Positions 1 to 7,949 of a stretch of DNA of 34,380 nt are shown here, piece after piece; the stretch's first letter is position 1; every line of letters begins with the position of its first letter. Origin of the DNA: Fidelibacterota bacterium (lineage in GTDB: Bacteria > Fidelibacterota > Marinisomatia > SCGC-AAA003-L08 > GCA-2689995); assembly GCA_014381925.1 (NCBI GenBank), contig JACNKR010000060.1:1-34380 (forward strand), in the 5' to 3' direction. A program made the position numbers and the translations under genes. Under the pieces are notes generated by a model. That model had not been told where the DNA came from, did no database searches, and saw only the letters and a list, made by a program, of their open reading frames with translations.

Positions 1-370
<370 letters not shown>

Positions 371-502
371 ACAGAATTGTTTGATTCTAGATCATATTAT
401 TTTAAAGTGTTCTTGGTACTACTCAAATTGACGTGAATCTCTCACGCACACTCTCAATTTCAAAAAACTTTCAAATCTAAAACTTTCCCCTCCGAGGAAA
501 GC
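371..502 (-). other. 16S rRNA leader (external transcribed spacer)
   Basis: This stretch between the candidate promoter and the 16S 5' end has no ORF but is rich in structure. A hairpin sits at the expected transcript start, with arms 483-488 (CTTTCC) and 496-501 (GGAAAG). A second structure pairs 425-436 with 442-446 and 454-460: the CGTGA/TCACG core extends through AAATTGA/TCAATTT across a 7-nt bulge. On the minus strand, 455-469 reads AGTTTTTTGAAATTG. This resembles the boxA-like element that precedes 16S genes in Bacteroidetes relatives, but that match is by eye only. Roles in antitermination and RNase III processing are inferred from other rRNA operons. Confidence 0.6.
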
Positions 503-507
503 CTGTT

Positions 508-537
508 ATATTACCAGGCTTTGCAAATAGTAAACAA
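508..537 (-). promoter_or_regulatory. Candidate rRNA promoter, proximal
   Basis: On the minus strand, TTGTTT (532-537) and TAATAT (508-513) are separated by 18 nt. Immediately upstream is a nearly pure A/T tract (about 540-575) that would suit an UP element. The -10 hexamer lies within a short palindrome, AGCCTG/CAGGCT, with a 9-nt spacer. Initiation would fall near base 500, giving a leader of about 130 nt. The hexamers were picked by eye. If the organism uses a Bacteroidetes-type sigma factor, a different consensus would apply. Confidence 0.45.
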
Positions 538-600
538 GAATTATTTTCACTATTTTTAATTATTTTTTATTGGTTAAAAACTATCTCCGCAAGGGGCTAA

Positions 601-631
601 AATATATGATGAATACTCTATCATAAAACAA
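601..631 (-). promoter_or_regulatory. Candidate rRNA promoter, distal
   Basis: On the minus strand there is a second TTGTTT (626-631), followed after 19 nt by TATATT (601-606). It repeats the layout of the proximal candidate about 94 nt downstream. Tandem promoters are usual for rRNA operons, which is the main reason to list it. The 19-nt spacing is long, and AT-rich DNA gives such matches by chance. Confidence 0.28.
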
Positions 632-632
632 T

Positions 633-664
633 AACTTTATTTTATTTTTTTAACTTTATTTTAT
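633..664. repeat. 13-bp direct repeat pair
   Basis: AACTTTATTTTAT occurs twice, at 633-645 and 652-664, offset by 19 bp. It lies between the terminator of the surface-protein array and the candidate distal rRNA promoter. It could be a binding site pair or an UP-like element, or simply low-complexity A/T sequence. Confidence 0.5.
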
Positions 665-668
665 AAAT

Positions 669-697
669 AAAAAAAGGGGCATTAAAGCCCCTTTTTT
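669..697 (-). terminator. Intrinsic terminator closing the surface-protein array
   Basis: A GGGGC (676-680) / GCCCC (687-691) stem with a 6-nt ATTAAA loop is flanked by seven A on the left and six T on the right. On the minus strand it lies 25 nt beyond the stop codon of the last CDS and is followed by a seven-T run, the standard Rho-independent form. The symmetric A and T runs would let it work in both directions. It is the only textbook terminator I see in the window and separates the protein array from the rRNA promoter region. Confidence 0.9.
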
Positions 698-721
698 ACA
701 CTAAATATCTATACAACTTCT

Positions 722-1534
722 TTACTTAAGCAACATCAATTTCCCAGATGAAATAAATCCACCTGACACCATTTGATATATATACATCCCCGAAGAGACA
801 GCTTGATTTTTACCATCTATACCATCCCATGAAACTGAATATCTTCCAGGTAATTTATTTGCATTCTCTAATATACTAATCTGCCTACCATTTATATCAT
901 AAATTGAAATTAAAACATTACCCTGAATTGGCATTGAATAATCAATCCTCGATACGGGGTTAAATGGATTCGGATATGGATCACTTATCTCGTAAAATAA
1001 TGGCAAATCGACACTCTCTCCCGTTGACAATGGAAAGTCTTCAGTGAAGCTCGATTCTACATACTGAGGTGGTCCTCCGGCCTCTCCTGGTGTAATGAAC
1101 TTAGGATTATCTATCCCCACAGACCCTATTTGATCTAAATCAAAACTCCAAGGAACTCGAATCAATACTTGCCCTTCCGGAGAATTAGAAGGTGAAATTT
1201 CTCTTAAATTTTCATTATTTAAAGAGAAACCCACAATTAATCCATTTTCATTTCCAAATATTGTAAACCCTTCTAAATATGATGAAGTTGATTGCATATA
1301 TAACTGGTCATTATACCCTGTAAGTTCCTGACCATTCATACTTAACATATCAACTTCAAAATTAGCGTTTAGCTCTTCAGAAGCTGTAATGCTAAACTGA
1401 AAACCAACAATTGGCTCTTCATTTACAATCGAAACTTCAACATAACCCGATTCGAAATTAACATCAGATACAAATACGCTCGTATTTGAAAATATATATG
1501 ATATTGTTAATATTGTTAAGTAAAGATACTTCAT
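722..1534 (-). CDS. Small cohesin-like secreted protein with T9SS sorting domain
   Basis: 270 residues. The N-terminus is a signal peptide (hydrophobic from about residue 3 to 15). Residues about 22-150 form a beta-rich domain with V-G-F-Q-F at 43-47 and V-G-F-S-L at 101-105, a pattern like cohesin-fold modules that often accompany dockerins. This assignment is by eye. The C-terminus (about 183-270) is a FlgD-Ig-like T9SS type A sorting domain: Y-P-N-P-F-N-P at 187-193, then an I-Y-D-I-N-G-R strand, S-S-G-M-Y-I-Y, and the terminal K-L-M-L-L-K. The product should be exported by Sec, passed through the T9SS and held at the surface or released. It starts 3 nt after the stop of the upstream gene with no clear ribosome-binding site, so the two are probably co-transcribed. 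It is the last gene before the terminator. Confidence 0.93.
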   Translation of the reverse strand: MKYLYLTILTISYIFSNTSVFVSDVNFESGYVEVSIVNEEPIVGFQFSITASEELNANFEVDMLSMNGQELTGYNDQLYMQSTSSYLEGFTIFGNENGLIVGFSLNNENLREISPSNSPEGQVLIRVPWSFDLDQIGSVGIDNPKFITPGEAGGPPQYVESSFTEDFPLSTGESVDLPLFYEISDPYPNPFNPVSRIDYSMPIQGNVLISIYDINGRQISILENANKLPGRYSVSWDGIDGKNQAVSSGMYIYQMVSGGFISSGKLMLLK

Positions 1535-1537
1535 TAT

Positions 1538-2386
1538 TTATTTTACAAATAACATCTTATTACTTTGAACAAATCCATCAGCAATTAGCTTATATATATA
1601 CATTCCAGCAGGCATTTCAATTCCATTTCTATCTGTGCCATTCCATGTTACTGCATAAGCATCAACTGAATGATAACCAGAAGCCAATGTAATTACTTCC
1701 TGACCACGCATATTAAACACTTTTAATGATAAGTCACCAGCAGTTGCAACATCATAACTAATTGTAGTTGACGGGTTGAATGGATTTGGGAAATTTTCAC
1801 CCAATTTAAAATCTTTAATTGTATAAAGACCTTCATTAGACTCAACACCATTACCCCATGTATAATCTAATACCACACTATCCCAAGATCCACCAGCAGC
1901 ATTGCATGCATCAAAATCTCCAGACACACCATCAGAACATTCATATGAATTAAATATATGCCCACCAAATTCATAAGTAATTCCCCAAACAGAAATTTCA
2001 TCATGTGGCTGTGCATCAACTAAATTCAAGCCTGAAGTACAACCTGCATCTCCAGAATTGAATGTTAAGTTTGTAAGATTTGCATCACTAGATTGTGCTG
2101 AAACAACAGTCCCTTGCATACTAAAACCAAGGACAGTACCATTGCCACCAATCTGTACTAACCACCCTGCATCTTGAGCTAAACCACCAGAAGCTCCGGC
2201 ACCACTTGTTAATGCAGTTCCTGGATCGACAGTAAATTGAAATCCAGATAAATCCGAATCACTTGTCATGTCTACTGCAAAAGTAACAGTACCATCACCA
2301 TTATCTACACAATCACTTACTGTTAAATTAATTGTTCCTGCAAAAACAAATGTTGTTGCTAACATTAATAAAATTATTTTTTTCAT
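1538..2386 (-). CDS. Small cohesin-like secreted protein with T9SS sorting domain and Cys mini-cassette
   Basis: 282 residues with a clean signal peptide (MKKIILLMLATTFVFAG). Residues about 18-140 form a beta-rich domain with S-G-F-Q-F at 47-51 and L-G-F-S-M at 86-90, the same layout as in the downstream 270-residue protein, so the two look like diverged paralogues. A Cys-bearing stretch at about 150-175 contains C-N-A-A-G-G-S-W-D (161-169), a motif also seen in larger proteins of this window. The sorting domain has F-P-N-P-F-N-P at 199-205 and ends K-M-L-F-V-K. AGGA lies 5 nt upstream of the ATG. A 9-bp hairpin separates it from the upstream gene. The likely role is as a surface-attached binding module. 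The cohesin reading is plausible but unproven. Confidence 0.93.
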   Translation of the reverse strand: MKKIILLMLATTFVFAGTINLTVSDCVDNGDGTVTFAVDMTSDSDLSGFQFTVDPGTALTSGAGASGGLAQDAGWLVQIGGNGTVLGFSMQGTVVSAQSSDANLTNLTFNSGDAGCTSGLNLVDAQPHDEISVWGITYEFGGHIFNSYECSDGVSGDFDACNAAGGSWDSVVLDYTWGNGVESNEGLYTIKDFKLGENFPNPFNPSTTISYDVATAGDLSLKVFNMRGQEVITLASGYHSVDAYAVTWNGTDRNGIEMPAGMYIYKLIADGFVQSNKMLFVK

Positions 2387-2414
2387 TTTCTTCCTTTTTT
2401 TCTTATTTATTAAA

Positions 2415-2442
2415 TATGGAGAGATATTTCCACCTCTCCATA
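2415..2442 (-). other. Intercistronic hairpin (9-bp perfect stem)
   Basis: TATGGAGAG (2415-2423) and CTCTCCATA (2434-2442) form a perfect 9-bp stem with a 10-nt loop. It lies just after the stop of the BNR/dockerin gene. On the minus strand it is followed by TTTAATAAATAAG rather than a real T run, so it is at best a weak terminator. It may act as an mRNA 3'-end stabiliser or processing site between co-transcribed genes. Confidence 0.6.
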
Positions 2443-2458
2443 AATGAGTTAATTAAAT

Positions 2459-5023
2459 CTACTTTAAAAGCATTACTTTCTGACTAACAACATTTATACC
2501 ATCATTAGCTTTTACTATATACAAACCACTTGAAACTTCACTTGCATTCCAAGATATTTGATGATATCCTGCGACCATATTACCATTATGAATTACATCA
2601 ACTAATTGACCAGCAATATTAAATACTGAAATATTCAAATAACCATCTTGCTCCAATGACAATTGCATTGTTGTTACCGGGTTAAATGGATTTGGATAGG
2701 CTTCAGAAATATTTAATTTATTTGGTTGAATAATTTCGATTTCACCATCTTTTGATAATGCAACTAATTCAACAATTTCAAAATTACCTTCAGAAGTAAA
2801 AAGTGACTCACTTCCTGGAAGTATAATAATCATTCTTGTTTTATTACCTGTTGTTTCTGATAATGCAACTAATGCATCATTTGTCAAAGAAAGTTCAAAG
2901 TCAGCATCATGTGAGATTGTTATATCAAATGCACCAACTTCGCCATCTGCATCAAAGTTAACACTATTATCATTATTAATTATATGAACAAATGTTGCTT
3001 TTTCAGATTTTGTTTCAGTTAAAATATAATTAACAATTTCAAGAATATCAGTAACAGAAACAATTCCATCCGCATTATAATCTGCAGCAGCTAAACCATT
3101 ACCTTCTCCACAATCAATAGAAGATGTACCTAAAATATGTTGTACAAGTGCAATAATATCTTGAACTGTTACTTGACTATCACAATTCGCATCACCTAAA
3201 ACATAATCTAATATTTCAGAAGTATATTCAACATATCCAGTATATAATCTACAAGTATGGTCAGGACCATCAGGATCACCTGTTGTATTCCATTCCCATT
3301 TTGGCATTTGATACATAACATTTACTCTATCATTTGTTGCGCCAGAACCAGCATGTGCACTATTTTCAGCCCAATCATCTAGCTCTGTTGAAGGATCTGC
3401 AGGTGTACTTGAAATATTGTATTCACCTAACCACGACTGACCACCATTGCTTGATTTATTCACAATCACATCTTCAGAAGCAAAATTATACATTGTATTA
3501 AAATCACATTCATCTTCTGGAGTAGGATCATCACCTTCTCCTGGAACTAATAATGTTGATACAACCCATATTGTAGATTCATCTTCTTCACTTATTGCTA
3601 AACTAGGAAATGCAACTTGCCAATATGAACCACCTGAAGCTGTTTGAAATGACCAACAATCGTCGGCTGCAGTTACAAATGAAAATTTCCAACCTGTTGA
3701 ACTTCCGCAATCACCACTACCTAAGTCACATGGAGTACCAGGGTTATCTAAATTTTCTTTATCAATTGTAAAGTAATAAAACCCTGAACCTGGTTGACTT
3801 GGAAAAATATAACTGTCACCTGATACTGGATCAGGCCCTTGTGGTAAAACACCGACTACAATATGAGGATTTCCATCACTATCAACTTTCATATCAAAAT
3901 CATAAGCCATAAATATTCCATCATAAACATAATCAACTTGATCACATTCATCATAAAACCCAGTACCAAAATAATTTGCCATTACTGCATCCATTACATC
4001 GTCAGTAATTGTATAATAAGGGACATTATCATGAGAACCCGTATTTGACCATGATGCACCATGGTTATCAGATGTTCTAAAAAACAATGTATGGTAATTA
4101 TCATAAGGGCTTGCATTTACATCAGCACCTTCCCAATAGGCAGTTACCCCTACATATCCAACACCTGCATCATTAAATGCTAAAACAGGACTTGAAGTAT
4201 ATGACCCATCATCATCACCACCAACTAACCATGTGGTTTCATCAATAATTTGTTGCTCAGGAGCAAAAATAACTTGTCCACTTGGATCAACATATTCAGA
4301 TGTAAATAACCATGCTTCGCCTCTTGTCCAGTCAGCACTGGCAAAATTAAAGTGTTCACCTGTAGTTTCATCAGATGAATGCGCAGGCGAAAGTACCCAT
4401 AAATCTTTTTCAGTTCCCCAAAGAGGATCCCCTTCTTCAGGTGCTGCCCAAGAACCACCACCAAAGCCAAATTGGTCCCATGCATAATATGGTCTTCCAC
4501 CGTAAGATGGGTTTCCAGAGCCTGTATATTCATTCCAGAATGCATAAGGATAATTATCTCCCATAACTGCACTTGGATATCTAGCCATTGGAGATGCTGT
4601 GGCAGGACCGCCATTATTTATATTTGTATAGGTAGTCCAATTTTCACCATCAGATGAATATGCAGAACCTAATTGTCCAGAAAATCCACCTGGATATTCA
4701 ACAAATTGACGATAAACCATTAACCAACCATCGTCTGTTACATCTAAAGGTTTTGTTGGTGCAACAATCAATCCATAGCCGTTCATTGATGAATCAACCA
4801 ATGTAAAAGATGAATAATTCTCATCTCTTGTGGATTGTGGGTAATAAATTGGAGTTCGGTCTGATGTCGTTAGCGCTGAAACAGTGTTCAGTTCTCTCTT
4901 TTCCATCAGATTTTTGTACTTTGTGTTTATCTTACTCATCTTTACAGGTGCTTTTGTAACATATGCTCCTAAAGCAAATGACATAACAACTGATATGGCA
5001 AGAAGTTTATAGAAAATTCTCAT
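2459..5023 (-). CDS. Secreted BNR/sialidase-like propeller with dockerin and T9SS sorting domain
   Basis: 854 residues. Signal peptide at 1-20. Residues about 60-600 look like a sialidase-type beta-propeller, with Asp-box motifs S-S-D-G-E-N-W (123-129), T-S-D-N-H-G-A-S-W (317-325) and K-S-S-N-G-G-Q-S-W (523-531). I do not see a sialidase catalytic set clearly enough to claim glycosidase activity. A type I dockerin follows at about 609-668: two EF-hand-like loops (D-A-N-C-D-S-Q-V-T-V-Q-D and D-Y-N-A-D-G-I-V-S-V-T-D), each with an I-I/I-L-x-x-V helix. Residues about 677-765 form a short beta-domain, perhaps cohesin-like. The sorting domain has Y-P-N-P-F-N-P at 776-782 and ends K-V-M-L-L-K. The start is well supported: AGGAGA at 5029-5034 lies 5 nt before the ATG. 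It probably binds or processes a glycan or another extracellular polymer. Confidence 0.95.
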   Translation of the reverse strand: MRIFYKLLAISVVMSFALGAYVTKAPVKMSKINTKYKNLMEKRELNTVSALTTSDRTPIYYPQSTRDENYSSFTLVDSSMNGYGLIVAPTKPLDVTDDGWLMVYRQFVEYPGGFSGQLGSAYSSDGENWTTYTNINNGGPATASPMARYPSAVMGDNYPYAFWNEYTGSGNPSYGGRPYYAWDQFGFGGGSWAAPEEGDPLWGTEKDLWVLSPAHSSDETTGEHFNFASADWTRGEAWLFTSEYVDPSGQVIFAPEQQIIDETTWLVGGDDDGSYTSSPVLAFNDAGVGYVGVTAYWEGADVNASPYDNYHTLFFRTSDNHGASWSNTGSHDNVPYYTITDDVMDAVMANYFGTGFYDECDQVDYVYDGIFMAYDFDMKVDSDGNPHIVVGVLPQGPDPVSGDSYIFPSQPGSGFYYFTIDKENLDNPGTPCDLGSGDCGSSTGWKFSFVTAADDCWSFQTASGGSYWQVAFPSLAISEEDESTIWVVSTLLVPGEGDDPTPEDECDFNTMYNFASEDVIVNKSSNGGQSWLGEYNISSTPADPSTELDDWAENSAHAGSGATNDRVNVMYQMPKWEWNTTGDPDGPDHTCRLYTGYVEYTSEILDYVLGDANCDSQVTVQDIIALVQHILGTSSIDCGEGNGLAAADYNADGIVSVTDILEIVNYILTETKSEKATFVHIINNDNSVNFDADGEVGAFDITISHDADFELSLTNDALVALSETTGNKTRMIIILPGSESLFTSEGNFEIVELVALSKDGEIEIIQPNKLNISEAYPNPFNPVTTMQLSLEQDGYLNISVFNIAGQLVDVIHNGNMVAGYHQISWNASEVSSGLYIVKANDGINVVSQKVMLLK

Positions 5024-5088
5024 TTATTTCTCCTATTAGATTTTCTTTAGTTAAAAGCGAATAATTTCGTTTAGAATATACCACTCAT

Positions 5089-5116
5089 TTTATAACTGAT
5101 ACGCAATAATTACCAA
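5089..5116 (-). promoter_or_regulatory. Candidate promoter for the BNR/dockerin gene
   Basis: The 128-nt gap upstream of the BNR/dockerin gene is one of the largest in the array. On the minus strand it holds TTGGTA (5111-5116) and TATAAA (5089-5094) with a 16-nt spacer, about 65 nt before the ATG. With the canonical ribosome-binding site at 5029-5034, this suggests a separate transcription start. Chance matches are common in such AT-rich DNA. Confidence 0.3.
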
Positions 5117-5151
5117 ATGTTTCTTGTAATATCTTGTATCAAACAAGGGGT

Positions 5152-7869
5152 CTATTTTAATAATACTATTGGTATAAAATCACTAACTTTTATTTCATTT
5201 TTACACGAAATAAAATATTGCCCGCTTGATAAATTTTCAATACTAAAACTTAACTTATTCAAACCGATATTATTTAAAAAGACCTCATTTTTTTTAACAA
5301 TTTTTCCCTGAATATTATAAATTTGAAATATATATAATCCTCTTTGATTAATATAAATAGGTAAAGTTAAATTATTATTAAATGGATTTGGATATGATTG
5401 TAAAATTTCAAAATTATTAGGATGAAATTGGTCAGTCAAATATAACCCTTCAAATTGAACAAAACCTGTTCGTTTCAAATTCCCTCTATAAATTGACCAG
5501 TAATTACCAATATCACCATTTGTTTTAATATCTATAGAAGATAAATTAAAATTTGTTCCAGAAAATATCTCTAAATCACCATCTACATCCAAATCAGCTA
5601 TAACTGGATTTCCTTTTATTGTCTGCTCTAAATTAAATGAAGGTAGAAAAATATCACTTTCTAAATTAAATGTATATATAGTTTCATTTGTAGTAATAAC
5701 TATTTCAGGCATCCCATCTGCGTTTAAATCCGCAATAACAGGTGAAGATTCAATTGGATCTCCAATATATTGTGGCCAGCCTTGAATATCATTGCCTTGG
5801 TTATCAATTAAATATAAAAAATTATCACCCGAACCAAATGCAATTCCAAATGAATCTTCTATTCTAACAACTGAAGCCGAAGATAAAATTTCATCACCTG
5901 TTTCATAAATAAATTTAATTTCACCGGTCGGGCTAATGATGTATAAATTTCCGTCTGTACTTCCAACAATAATATAAAATACATTATTCATATTAACTAT
6001 AACAGGTGCAAATTTTATTTTATCAAGTGATGCTAAAATAGGAGAATTATTAAATATAGCACCATTTGATTCAACCCTATATAAATTATAAGATTCAGTC
6101 CCTACAAAAATTTCATCTAAGCCATCGGAGTTTATGTCTGCTAATGCTACACCTTTTTTCATTTTTTCATTAATTGAAATAGGGAAATTATCAACTAATG
6201 TAGCATCATGGTTTATTGCAAATAATTTCCCTGCATTACTAAAGCCACCAATAATTATCTCCAACTCAGGATCCGAGTCAATATTCCCAATAGCAGGTGT
6301 TCCTACTAGAAATTGGTCTGTATAATAACTATATTTTAATTCTCCAATTGCATTTAAAATGTAAATAAATTTATCTACTGAAGCAAAAACAATTTCAAAT
6401 TCACCATCATTGTCTAAATCTGCAATTGCAGGTGAACTCCAAATTTGCCCCTCTGTTGTAAATACAATGCAATTTTGCATATCATATTCACAAATATTTA
6501 AATTCCCTAAATAATCACCAAAAATTATTTCATTATTGCCATCATTATCAATATCGAATATAGCGGGAGATGATTCCACCGTTGATTGAGTTTGATATGG
6601 AAATCCAAACTGATTTAAAGACACATCCAAACCAATATTAAAATCAACTGAATAGGTTTGATTATTATCTGATAAATATGAAAGATTTAAATTAAATTGG
6701 TATTCTTTCAATTCTGCATTGCTATTAAAACTAATTCTAAATGGGTTAAATTCATTAATGAAAGTATTTCCTGGAATTAATACATCATTATAAAATTGAT
6801 CAATTAAAATATTAATATTAGGTTCTATAGTACTAAGTGTAAATATAATATCTGATGCTCCTGACGGCCATTCTTCATCAATTTCAATCTCTAAAAATAA
6901 ATCTATCGTTTCTCCAGGATTTATAACTAAATCACCATCGCCATCATCAATAATCACTTGATTTACGATATTAAATTCAACAAAATTGGGTGACTGAATA
7001 TAATCTGCTCTATTTGTTATTAAAGTATATTCTGCTTTTTCATACTGTTCATCTGTAAAGTGGTTAACACATGCATCCGGAGAATAAGACATAATATTTC
7101 CGACATCTGGTCCACCGTATAATTCACAAATGGCATATCCCTGACAATCATCATATGCTTGGCCAGCTGGATCTACAGCACTTCCATTATAGGTACATCC
7201 AGATACATTACCCGGTAATGATAAATTAGGGTCAGCAGGTGTATCACAAATTCCATCCCCTCTATATTGGCAACCATTTCCATTTACATATTCATCACCA
7301 TCAGCCGTTTCATGAGGATGAAACAAATTAAAATAATGCCCCATTTCATGATTTACTGTAAAACGATTAAAACACCCGTTTGCAACTATGATTCCCTGTA
7401 TTCCAAACCAAGTAAAAGAGGATATACCACAAAGTGCATTATCACCCGAATTCAATGATCCTACAGCATATATATCGATTACATTATTTGTATTATTAAT
7501 CGATTTTAATTGGTTGATTTCCACATCTCCATCAGTTGTGTAATAATCAGAATCTAATATATAATCAACAGGACTATATTGATAAAATCGAATATTTGCA
7601 TTTATATAATCATAATTTAAATCATCAATAATAGTTGGTAAAATTATTTCATTTAATCCTCCCGTTCCATTATCTCGCTGTACGATGTGGAATTGGACTG
7701 GAACCCATTTTAATTCTCTATTATTTACATTATTCGATTGTAAAAATTCTCTAAACTGAATTGATGATTCTCTTATATTTTCAGCATTAGCTATAGTTCC
7801 ACACCCACCTAATTCAAAACTAAATGCAATATGTAAAATAGATGTTATTAATATGTATTTTTTTATCAT
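5152..7869 (-). CDS. Secreted M43 (cytophagalysin/pappalysin-like) metalloprotease with FG-GAP propeller and sorting domain
   Basis: 905 residues from the ATG at 7869. The frame stays open to a TTG at 7905, but that codon lies inside a hairpin, and only the ATG gives a normal signal peptide (MIKKYILITSILHIAFSF). Catalytic domain at about 20-295: zinc motif HEMGHYFNLFH at 174-184, G-D-G-I-C-D-T-P-A-D-P after it, and Met-turn I-M-S-Y-S-P at 259-264, with several Cys typical of M43. A beta-sandwich follows at about 295-415. Next is an FG-GAP/VCBS-type propeller (about 420-785) with six D-x-[DNS]-x-D-G/P-x-x-E-I calcium-type motifs, such as D-I-D-N-D-G-N-N-E-I. The C-terminal domain has Y-P-N-P-F-N-N (826-832), a small departure from the usual motif, and ends P-I-V-L-L-K. 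This is an extracellular protease, probably zinc- and calcium-dependent. The substrate is unknown. Confidence 0.95.
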   Translation of the reverse strand: MIKKYILITSILHIAFSFELGGCGTIANAENIRESSIQFREFLQSNNVNNRELKWVPVQFHIVQRDNGTGGLNEIILPTIIDDLNYDYINANIRFYQYSPVDYILDSDYYTTDGDVEINQLKSINNTNNVIDIYAVGSLNSGDNALCGISSFTWFGIQGIIVANGCFNRFTVNHEMGHYFNLFHPHETADGDEYVNGNGCQYRGDGICDTPADPNLSLPGNVSGCTYNGSAVDPAGQAYDDCQGYAICELYGGPDVGNIMSYSPDACVNHFTDEQYEKAEYTLITNRADYIQSPNFVEFNIVNQVIIDDGDGDLVINPGETIDLFLEIEIDEEWPSGASDIIFTLSTIEPNINILIDQFYNDVLIPGNTFINEFNPFRISFNSNAELKEYQFNLNLSYLSDNNQTYSVDFNIGLDVSLNQFGFPYQTQSTVESSPAIFDIDNDGNNEIIFGDYLGNLNICEYDMQNCIVFTTEGQIWSSPAIADLDNDGEFEIVFASVDKFIYILNAIGELKYSYYTDQFLVGTPAIGNIDSDPELEIIIGGFSNAGKLFAINHDATLVDNFPISINEKMKKGVALADINSDGLDEIFVGTESYNLYRVESNGAIFNNSPILASLDKIKFAPVIVNMNNVFYIIVGSTDGNLYIISPTGEIKFIYETGDEILSSASVVRIEDSFGIAFGSGDNFLYLIDNQGNDIQGWPQYIGDPIESSPVIADLNADGMPEIVITTNETIYTFNLESDIFLPSFNLEQTIKGNPVIADLDVDGDLEIFSGTNFNLSSIDIKTNGDIGNYWSIYRGNLKRTGFVQFEGLYLTDQFHPNNFEILQSYPNPFNNNLTLPIYINQRGLYIFQIYNIQGKIVKKNEVFLNNIGLNKLSFSIENLSSGQYFISCKNEIKVSDFIPIVLLK

Positions 7870-7892
7870 TATTTTTTTATATGTATAAAACA

Positions 7893-7922
7893 GATAAGGT
7901 TCCAAATAAATGGAACCTTATC
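7893..7922 (-). terminator. Perfect 12-bp hairpin between dockerin gene and M43 protease gene
   Basis: GATAAGGTTCCA (7893-7904) and TGGAACCTTATC (7911-7922) pair perfectly around a 6-nt AATAAA loop. It lies 27 nt past the stop of the dockerin gene and 23 nt before the protease ATG. On the minus strand the tail is TGTTTTATACAT, only a weak T run. It may be a partial terminator, a 3'-end stabiliser, or a 5'-UTR structure reducing protease translation. It also covers the spurious TTG start at 7905. Confidence 0.6.
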
Positions 7923-7949
7923 AATGAATCTATAATATGAGTTATTTTT

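Noticed and set aside
371-721. tRNA gene or small ORF in the gap before 16S
   Set aside because: No cloverleaf, no T-loop consensus and no ORF with a start signal. The stretch is explained by a terminator, an AT-rich promoter zone and a leader.
4225-4614. 129-codon ORF on the minus strand inside the BNR/dockerin gene
   Set aside because: It is in another frame of a strongly supported gene, has no signal or domain and an odd composition, and is explained as a shadow frame.
2459-5023. Calling the BNR protein an active sialidase
   Set aside because: Asp boxes show the propeller fold only. I could not identify the catalytic Arg triad, Tyr and Asp with confidence.
5130-5144. CTTGT/ACAAG hairpin after the protease gene as a terminator
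   Set aside because: The stem is only 5 bp and no T run follows on the minus strand.
7870-7905. N-terminal extension of the M43 protease from the TTG at 7905
   Set aside because: The TTG lies in a perfect hairpin and has no ribosome-binding site. The ATG at 7869 gives a normal signal peptide.
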